Shown here in pieces: positions 55,734 through 64,000 of a stretch of DNA of 64,000 nt (position 1 is its first letter; the number at the start of each line of letters is the position of its first letter). The notes beneath the pieces were generated by a model. It was not told the DNA's origin, made no database searches, and saw only the letters and a program-made list of their open reading frames with translations. Position numbers and translations under genes: made by a program. The DNA is from Arcuatula senhousia (taxonomy: Eukaryota; Mollusca; Bivalvia; Mytilida; Mytilidae): contig OZ020307.1 in the NCBI GenBank assembly GCA_963971305.1, positions 53,751,702 through 53,815,701 on the forward strand, written 5' to 3'.

Positions 55734-56687
55734 ATTACATATTAAATTACGTACAACAAATAATTAATGACTCCAGTGATAAACTGTAAAATGCTAGCTT
55801 GCATAAAACAATGCCTTTTGATGATTCATTAACAAATGAACACATAATTATCTAAAAATTAGCATCAATTTACTTATGTTAAGTCTTTTGAAAGTTACTT
55901 CCATTTTCAATTATATAATAGCTCTCGCATCTGTTGTTACTCATTATCAGTAATTAGATTTACATTTTATCTTAACAGATGCTATAACAAGTTATTCATT
56001 CATTATGAACATCTTTTGAAATATCAAAATTGCATTAGCGCTGATGGTAATTTTAGTTTGCTCTACATTGCTTGTACTTTAGGAGCCATAAATCATTAGT
56101 GTAACATATCCCCGTTGTTAAGCCAAAATTTCCCCTGAAATTTTCAGAATTTCATCATATAATGTTATGAAAGAGATAAGTAAGAAGAAAGAAGAACAAA
56201 ATGTCGTTGTAACATGTGTAATGCCCCTATAATCCGAGGAAAGGTAGAAAGCCAAAACATAATCTTTTGATTTCTCACTTTATATGAAACAAATACAATA
56301 ACATAACCAATTCAAAAGAATGAATATCTTGAAAATATGACGTATATAAATATAAATATATAAATGAATTATTACGTTATTTTATTTTATTTTATTACAT
56401 TTCATTATTTTTATTATTTTTTTTTACATATCCTTTTTTTATGTAAATGAATTCGATAGTAAATCCAAACATGAAAAATAAACAATGAAAATTTGTATTC
56501 CTGCTGGTCACGATCATAAATAAGGAAAATAAAAGTGTAAGTGCATGATTATTATTAATGGGAGTTGTCATTACTCTTAGTGTATGTGATTATAACATAA
56601 TTTATAAATTGTTATGTAATTAAATTTTACACATCTGAAAAGCATGATGTAGAAACGTACTCGCATGTTAACCGGGTGTAGGCAATC
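55734..56687. other. Gene-free stretch between the two copies
   Basis: Very AT-rich. No coding sequence or clear repeat was recognised. Confidence 0.4.
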
Positions 56688-57660
56688 ATCGAGTTCCAGA
56701 ACCTACGCCAAAACCCTTGATTTGGAATTCGACCACTTGTTCGCCACCCAAAGGCGGAACCAAAAGACAACTCTTGAGGCTAAATTTGGACATCTTCAAA
56801 TCAAAAATGTTTTTCATATCGTAACTCCGAATGAAACGATGGGCGGTCATGTTCACGTCTTTTGTTATACGAGCTCGTGGAGGAAATGACGTCATCTGCG
56901 TTCATAAACGCCCTTAAACGTTTCACATCTGTCAGAGGAAAGGGTCTTTTGGTCCGACCAAGGAACACATTCAGTCGGTGCGCTAAAAGAACTAAACACC
57001 AAAACTATCAACCCTGGACACACGCAAATGAACGTCGATGAGGACCCGGCCGTATCAAAGTATCTTCACGATACACGCACGACGTGGCAGTTCAACCCAG
57101 CTCACTCGCCCAACATGTTTGGTGCTTGGGAACGCATGAGTCAGGAGGAGAATTCTGGAATCATTGGTTCTTGAACATTCCTGAAAAAACTGTCAAACAT
57201 GACGTGTTAATCAACTTTATGGCGGAAGCATAAGCTATAATTAACTCAAGACCGTTAGTTCCCGTATCTTCCGACCCCGGATCTCCGTTCATTCTAACAA
57301 CGGCAATGTTATTGACTCAAAAGACAGACGTCATCTATTCGATAGACAACCAAGAACCTGCAGACAAACGAGGTTTAAACAGAATCGAATAGAAACGGGT
57401 TCCAGCGTTTGCCAGTATGTTTTTGACTCGCTGGAAAAGAGAATATTTACCGCTCTGACAATGAAGTCGAACATGAACAGAAGTGCGGAGACCTTCGTTT
57501 AGGCGACGTGGATCTTGTTAAGGACAATAGTTTATGCAGGACGCAAAGGCCAACTGCATAATCACCAACGTCGTACAAGGTTCAAACGTCCACGTTCGAA
57601 AGGTGGAAGTCCGTATCATTGTTGACGGGAACCTAAGACATATACCCGACCGATCGCCAA
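56688..57660 (+). pseudogene. BEL/Pao retrotransposon integrase remnant
   Basis: Coding pieces in changing frames follow the integrase order: FTSF-IRA (about 56850), TSSAFINALKRFTSVRG (56887-56940), SDQGTHSVGALKEL (56953-56994, the second catalytic Asp block), WQFNPAHSPNMFGAWERM (57085-57138, with the catalytic Glu), INSRPLVPVSSDPGSPF (57238-57290) and a GD-DLVKDN / VRKVEVRIIVDG tail to about 57640. Stops and frameshifts break it in at least four places. Whether 56688-56835 belongs to the same element is unclear. Confidence 0.8.
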
Positions 57661-57957
57661 ACTGGTTCTGTAATTATAAGTCACAGCCGACGAACCATAG
57701 AAACTTGAACTCATTTGCACCGTGTGCAAACTGTATATATTTGTAAATACATTGTTTTAGAAATTCCTTCCTGTAATGGTCAATACCAGGAGGATACTTC
57801 TTTTTTGGAACACGTTGTTCCTCACCACGCCGTGTGGGTCAACATTGGACACTCCCAATGGGCAACGCTGAAAGCCAGACCACGTTGGAGCTACCTCGCG
57901 TACGATCGGTGCACGACATGTAGTGTACATTGTACACATCTTATATTTGATTCTTAA

Positions 57958-59927
57958 GAGCCTGTTCATGAGAAAACCATGCAAAATCGTCCAATAGCAA
58001 TGTTTTCATTTTTATAAAAGGTATAGTGCAACTGAAAGACCATCCTATGAGACTTATTCAGGCAAATTTTTTTCTTTCGAAAAATGAAAGATGGCCGCCC
58101 TACAAGCCTCAATAGCTGTATATAGCATTCATCTGATTTTTAGTGATTTCAATAAAAAAAATTATGAAAATAAGACATTATTATTGTGATTTTTTTTAGT
58201 TTACGTATATTTAATGACAATTGTAACAATATTTTTGGAAATAGTGATGTTTTGTCTTTCAAATTCAGTGCAATTTTCGTAATTCATAATTTTGGTTCCT
58301 CTGGTACCTTTAGGTAGGACTTCGGCAGTATTCCAGACTGTTCAAAAATGTTGAAATTTGTTATTTTTAAGGGTACATAGTGTCCAAGGTAACACTTTTT
58401 TATCCCTATCTTTTAGACATTAAAAAACAATAACATATCAAGACAAACATATCAAAAAGCCAAGCTGGGATTTTACATTTTGACTTGGCCACAGCCCCGG
58501 GAAACAATGACATGCTTTGATAATTCTACAAAGAATCCACTTTTTGGGACATGCAGTTAAAAAATCTGAATGTGATTGCAATGAAACAAAATACATTTAG
58601 AACCATTTAAGGGTCGGGAAAGACATATACATGGGGATTAAGGGTGAAAGATGGGAATATCTGTGTATTTTGATGAAATGTACAGAAATGACCAACTTTA
58701 GGGGACTATTTTTCATGAATGAAGGGTTGGACTATTAATATGGAATATCTTTCCAAAAGACTGATATATGGTCTGTACAAAACCATATTTGTAACTTTGC
58801 TTTCGGTCATCCCTTACATGTTACAGCATTACAAAAATGGAGATTTGGCCATTTTCGCACATGGCTAAAATGGGCTTTTGGGGCCTAATAGTGGCATCTT
58901 TTTGAAATAATTAAAAGATTTACAGAACAGCAGACTTTATAGGCCAAATATATATAACTTGTTCTATATAAATAAATAATATTGGCCTGATTAGACCACC
59001 AAGTAGAAAGTGGTCTTTTGTTTGATTTCTACAATATTATTTGTTTATATAGAACAAGTTATATACATTTGGCCTATAAAGTCTGCTGCTCTGTACATCT
59101 TTTAGTTATTTCAATAATTTAATCTTTGGCAATAAAGTAAGGGGGTTGTTTAGGTGGTTCTTCAGTGTCAAAATACACTGATATTCCCATCTTTCACCCT
59201 TAATCCCTAAGTATATGTCTTTCCCGACCTTTAAATGGTACTTGTATTGTGATCATCTGTTGTATCACATGTTCTAAATGTATTTTGTTTCATTGCAATC
59301 ACATTCAGATTTTTTAACTGCATGCCCCAAAAAGTGGATTTTTTGTAGAATTATCAAAACATGTCATTGTTTCCCGGGGCTGTGGCTAAGTCAAAATGTA
59401 AAATCCCAGCTTGGCTTTTTGATATGTATGTCTTGATATGTTATTGTTTTTTAATGTCTAAAAGATAGGGATAAACAAGCGTTACCTTGGACAATAATAT
59501 GTACCCTTAAAAATAACAAATTTCAGCATTTTTGAACAGTCTGGAATACTACCCAAGTCCTACCTAAAGGTACAAGAGGAACCAAACTTATGAATTACGA
59601 AAATTGCATTGAATTTGTAAGACAAAACATCACTATTTAAAAAAGTATTGCTACAATTTTAATTTCATCTACGTATACTGAAAAAAATACAATGAAAATG
59701 TCAAATTTTCAAATAAAATTTGATTGAAAGAAGCGATAAATCAAATGAAAGCTATATATAGCTATTGAGGCCTGTAGGGCCGCCATCTTGAATTTTTCGA
59801 ATAAATAAATTTGCCTGAATAAGTCTTATAGGATGGTCTTTCAGTTGCAATATACCTTTTACATAATTAAAAACCTTGCTACTGGACAAAATTTTCAATT
59901 TTGCATGGTTTTCTCATGAACAGGCTC
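57958..59927. mobile_element. 2 kb palindromic (foldback) element flanked by TTAA
   Basis: Arms begin GAGCCTGTTCATGAGAAAAC and end with the inverse; TTAA flanks both (57954-57957, 59928-59931). The arms pair through CATCCTATGAGACTTATTCA, ATGGCCGCCC, TGGCTTTTTGATAT and ATAGAACAAGTTATATA, around a ~90 bp centre near 58985-59035. The left arm has about 220 bp (58690-58905) that the right arm lacks; the right arm instead has about 50 bp (59113-59162) homologous to 55684-55733. No protein. Confidence 0.85.
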
Positions 59928-60181
59928 TTAAATAACATTGGGAGTTTTGTGTTTATAACGCAATGGAAGTAATGGTGATATACCCCTGAATATCAGTCGG
60001 AGAGTGTTATGTCACATGTTTTGTGTTCCATTTGTTATAGATATTGTTAAAGACATTTTCTTTATCACCTTTGAAATCGGTATTAAATGGTCGTTAACAA
60101 TACATGCTTGGACATTCGATACCCTTCTGGATTTTTGATCTCTTATTATGATTATTGATCCGTGTGATAACCCTAATGATT

Positions 60182-60732
60182 CGGGCCATCTAGTTAGTTA
60201 GTTAGTTAGTTAGTTAGTTATTGCTTTACTCCCAAGCAGCGCGATTTCGGCTATATCCGGGAGATGAACATGAAAGTGGTGATACAATGAACATGAAATG
60301 ATGATGAAATGGAGGAAATGGGGACACAAGGCCAATCGGGTAGGAGAGTTTTGACTGCCACTGGAAAAAGGAGTGATGGGTAGGGACGGGAAATTTTGCC
60401 TCCTGCATGGGGATCCTACGGGTCCTACTCTTACCGAGACCTGCAGCAGGGTTCTTTAACGTGCGAGGAACGTGACATTTTTCCGGACACGGTGCACCAC
60501 TATGGTTTGGGGTCAGGTTTTCCGCATTATCGCCTGACGACCCCGCATCTCTCGATGTCAGGGCTGCCCCATTCAACCACCTTGGGCACACATCCCAGTC
60601 GCTTTGTGGGCAAAGCGGCCTGACCCCGATGTCAGGTTTCTGAGCGCTCTTTAGTGGACTTTTACCGACAAGCTTAGCGCTGCTGTGGGCCTATTCGCCT
60701 CCCGGGCCCCGCAGGGGACCCGGGCCATCTAG
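60182..60732 (-). mobile_element. GC-rich retro-insertion with 12 bp target duplication and (TTAG)n tail
   Basis: CGGGCCATCTAG occurs at 60182-60193 and 60721-60732. On the minus strand the insert starts in a GC hairpin (CCCGGG...GGGCCCGGG) and ends in (CTAA)n (60190-60221). This is what a 5'-truncated non-LTR element or SINE with a tetranucleotide tail looks like. It includes CACGTTAAAGAACCC, seen in 3' regions of such elements. The 121-codon minus frame has no known domain and is not called as a gene. Confidence 0.72.
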
Positions 60733-60861
60733 AACGTGTCTTTCCCCTTTGTCAGTTTACTCTTGCGCTCTGAACAACAAGGACATCTTTTGTGATTTGT
60801 GGCAATCCACAGCGTGAGTAATAGATAAATATGGGTCTAAAATGATGATACACATGTAATA

Positions 60862-61087
60862 TATGAGGGTGTCACAGCCCTTTTGGTACGCGGTATTCCG
60901 TGCTTTGTAAAGGGTATTCGGTACTCCAAGGTGTGGTACGCGGTTCGCGATGTTCCGATTTTTTAGGCTTTTCGTACGCCTACGCCGTGATCTTTAGAGT
61001 ATTTGGTATTCCAGTCTTTTTAATGGAATCCTGTCCTTTTTTAAACGGTATTCGGTATTCCGGAGGCGGGGACTGAGACACCCCCAT
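60862..61087. mobile_element. Small MITE with GGGTGTC ends (~225 bp)
   Basis: Left ATATGAGGGTGTCACAGCCC and right GGGACTGAGACACCCCCATAT are inverted repeats. The interior has several GGTATTC(C/G)G motifs. The flanks are AT repeats, so the duplication cannot be set exactly. Confidence 0.6.
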
Positions 61088-61760
61088 ATATTTTCCACCA
61101 AAATATTAAGTTATTACGTTTGGGTATTATTTTAATTTAACTGGACTGTAAAACTGAACATTTTACGAAAAGGGGAATTTCCCGTTGTTTACGATCAACG
61201 TATAAACTTTATAGCCTTTCATTCATTGTGTTTTAACGTTTTAATTGTGACCCCCTTATTACCTATTTATAAATATCCTCTAGATACATACTGAAGGTAA
61301 TCTAAGGAAAAGGATAAATGGGTACGTTAAACCAGGTAAATATCTTAAAATACTCGAATCATTGCTCGAATAAAAATCGGAGTACCTTTGGTCTCTTGAT
61401 GTTTCGTTTATTTAAAGGAATTTAGACAATATATTTCTCAAAAATTTTTGGTTACATTTCTGTCTTGCTGTTGAAGATAATTTCTATCATAACCTAATTT
61501 AAAAAAGACTGTCACCCTCAAAAGTTTGAAGGCCGATAGCAATTGTGTATGCTCTTATATATTTTAATGATGGTATACTTGTACACGAGATAGCTTTCAT
61601 GTTATTTTCTACCTCATAAATTTTACTATTTACACTTAAATTTTGTTCGCCCATTTCTATGGTCTTACTACTTTGACTATTAATCCCTGTTATTGTTTTT
61701 ATGTCGTTGCGTTTTAAATTTCTTTGTCTGGAATCAATAGTAGTGTCAGTAGGCAGTCTT
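61088..61760. other. Gene-free stretch
   Basis: Nothing recognised. Confidence 0.4.
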
Positions 61761-61859
61761 AATCCGTGGTACTTTTTTCATATATATATATATATACTGT
61801 TAGTACATTTGTTTTCTTGCAGTCCCTATTTTTTAATTGGACACTCATTTCTCTCCTTA

Positions 61860-64000
61860 CGACAAATATCATGATTTTACGAAACGGAAAAAGATATTTT
61901 GATAATAAACATCATACAAGGATATCCACTACTAATAGAACCATTCATTTCAATGTTAATTCCTGTCACCCTTTCAACACCCGAAGTAACACCAAACCAA
62001 TTTTTCAATCCGCAATAACCAAAACTTAGATCTCTAGTAAATTAACTGGTAAAACTATCGTGGATATCATAAAATTCTACCATGTAAGGCTTCGAAATGA
62101 CAGACATGTATCATATTAATCAGAGACACCACTGTACAATCAAATATAAACGGTCGCAAATTCTCTATAAATTTAGCCCAAGATGTTAACTGACGAACAA
62201 ATAATTTAGTTTACTTAATAATTTGATCGAAACCTAATTGTAATATCCAGTACGTAGAGGAAACGGGTCGATATTTATCAAAAAGAACCTCAGAACATCT
62301 GTATCGCATTCGTCGTTTTAAAAGATATACATATCTGCTGTATCAACACATATCAGAGTACAACCTCTTGAGATCATTCAAAGAGATCCAAATTTAAGCA
62401 AACGAGAGTTTTGCAAGTCAAGACGGCTTGCAGATCTCGAGTGGATTAAGAAGCTACAAACGGCTTATCCTCTAGGATTTAATGATAACATCATGGGACA
62501 AGGTAACATATCAGTTCTTCGAATATAAATGTCATGAATTTGGTAAGTCCTCGTAAACGGAACAATCGGTCGCATGGTAGACAAATAAATCGTTATATTA
62601 GAAAGCAGCATCGTTCCAATTTTAGTATTGCTGATCTTGTTAGAATATTTAAAAACAACGGAAGGCATGATCTTTTTTTTGTAAAATATGCTCCATACCT
62701 ATTTCTAAGTTAAATAAAATCAGATTAGATTGTGAAACTATATCTCATGCCAGTTTTTTATACGAAGGAGCGCATTTTTAACTATACATCCACTACAATT
62801 GATGAAGAACTAGACACGAATATTCCTTTATCATGCGACTGTGCTGATTCTGACTTTAGATATGCTCCTTGTGGCCATGTTGTTACCGGCGACCTTAACA
62901 TCGTCAATGATCCAGAGGTAATTAGTTTTTTTTGAAAAAGGTCCTAAATTCAGACCTTCCTCAAAAAAATAAACTGGAATTCATGTTTTGATTGTGTTGA
63001 TGCAGCTCTTCAGTCTTACTATAAGTCATGGATTAAAAGGGAACGGGCAGATGCAAAATCTTAAGACAGTTTTAAGAATAATTAAATGGCCATTATTAGA
63101 TTACGTATAACCCATTTTCAAAACTCTTTTGTAGAATTTCGACCCCATACTTACATCAACAGAATTAAGTCAAAACTACGTTTGCTAGGTTCGCGGTATG
63201 TTTTTGTTCCTGCTGATAAAGCAACTAACAATGTTGTTGTGGTATGACGGAAATATTACGTTGACGTTTTAAACAATGAAATTACAGGCTCGTGCACCTT
63301 CATCCTCGTTCAGTCTTCGGAAGCAAGTATTATCATATCATATCACAGCAACAACAGCACTGCAAGCAGCCCCTACACACAATGAATTACCCACTATATG
63401 TACTGGATACCTAAATTACACAAAAAACATATAAATCCCGTTTTATTTCTGCTTCTAGTAAATGTTCTCTGACCAATATTTCTAAAGTTCTCTCTCATGC
63501 TTTGACAACAATGAAAGAGTTTATCATACGATCCTGTAACAAAATTTTTGAAAATATTGGAGTAAATCATTTTTAGAGTGTTAAAAATTCTCTTGATGTT
63601 TTGGACAAACTTCGAGCATTTGAAAATTATTTCAAGACAGTTGACAGCAGCGATTTTTCTACTTTAAATACAAATCTTCCTCATAATCTAATTAAAAAGA
63701 AATTTGAATATTTAGTTAAATGGTGCTTTGATAAATCTAAAAGTGATTACATTTGTTCTTAAGTTTCAAAAGTATTGGGTAAATCGTTTTTTCAGTAACG
63801 AAACCCATAAAGGCTATGTTATTTGGACAGACGCAGAAATGATTACTGCACTTAACTTTCTTTTAGATAATATTTACATACGTTTCGGAAAACAAATATA
63901 TCGCCAAGTTATGAGTATTCCTATGAGAACCAATTGCGCCCACTTATAGAGGATCTTTTTTTTTATATTGTTATGAAACACAATTTATGGCCAAACTACA
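61860..64000 (+). pseudogene. Penelope-like element, GIY-YIG upstream of RT, decayed and cut by window end
   Basis: Pieces in order: an N-terminal frame (61871-62029, MILRNGKRYFDN...FNTRSNTKP); a GIY-YIG-like nuclease remnant (about 62236-62465, IQYVEETGRYLSKR then SEHLYRIRRFK, and LEWIKKLQTAYPLGFND one frame over); a linker (62530-62710, SPRKRNNR...IADLVRIFKNNGRHDLFF); a Cys/His block (about 62845-62920, CDCADSDF...CGHVVTGDLNIV); and RT blocks RYVFVPADKATNNVVVV (63196-63244), PTMYWIPKLHKK, DFSTLNTNLPHNLI, LLDNIYIRFGKQIYRQV and MRTNCAHL (to 63945). Having GIY-YIG before the RT is the permuted order of Naiad-type elements. Many frameshifts; the catalytic DD block lies beyond the window. Confidence 0.75.

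Noticed and set aside
60190..60221. Telomere-like repeat
   Set aside because: The unit is TTAG, not TTAGGG, and it is the tail of a retro-insertion with a 12 bp duplication.
60226..60591. 121-residue protein
   Set aside because: Pro/Ser-rich frame in the GC-rich retro-insert, no domain, probably chance openness.

Overview
The window looks like genomic DNA of a bivalve mollusc, most likely a mussel (Mytilus-like). The evidence is AT-rich DNA with GT..AG introns, a secreted C1q-domain gene of the mussel type (signal peptide, short coiled coil, phase-1 intron, C1q exon), several families of tandem-core Helitron/'pearl'-like elements, hammerhead-ribozyme retrozymes and a permuted-domain Penelope-like element. 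No tRNA, rRNA or CRISPR was seen. Host-type genes are few: (i) a two-exon gene for a Crinkler/RHS-like P-loop NTPase with a possible nuclease tail (10680-15139), (ii) a C1q-domain gene with a tandemly duplicated terminal exon (38435-40617), and (iii) an orphan first exon of a second C1q gene with conserved promoter (50656-51007). Almost everything else is mobile DNA.

Layout. 1-1760: 3' end of a non-LTR retrotransposon. 1760-9900: gene-free, with inverted dispersed repeats, two 32-33 bp palindromic insertions with target duplications, a 600 bp inverted-repeat element carrying palindromic CRE-like sites, and a CCATGG minisatellite. 10.7-15.1 kb: NTPase gene, its intron filled with tandem-core elements. 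15.0-31.3 kb: a tandem duplication of the 3' end of that gene. Copy 1 was split by a hAT-like element (itself carrying a Harbinger-like MITE). Copy 2 was split by a Helitron-like element (HLE-A), a 7.3 kb Academ-like DNA transposon and a 4 kb element (HLE-D) with two more HLE-A copies. Each copy serves as the empty site for insertions in the other. 31.3-34.5 kb: further tandem-core elements, including ten 161 bp repeats. 35.5-36.3 kb: tandem hammerhead retrozyme. 36.6-37.3 kb: foldback element. 38-41 kb: C1q gene. 41.5-47.6 kb: HLE-A, retrotransposon 3' end, and a nest of HLE-A inside HLE-A inside a TTAA element inside a retropepsin remnant. 47.9-50 kb: decayed retrozyme and a CTG-flanked MITE. 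50.3-51 kb: C1q promoter and exon 1. 54.4-60.7 kb: second TTAA element, BEL/Pao integrase remnant, 2 kb TTAA-flanked palindrome, GC-rich retro-insertion. 61.8-64 kb: decayed Penelope-like element with the GIY-YIG nuclease upstream of the RT and one in-frame UGA at a probable Cys/Sec site.

The genes do not form a pathway. The window is best read as a transposon-dense region in which repeated copies allow insertion boundaries, target sites and order of events to be read directly.
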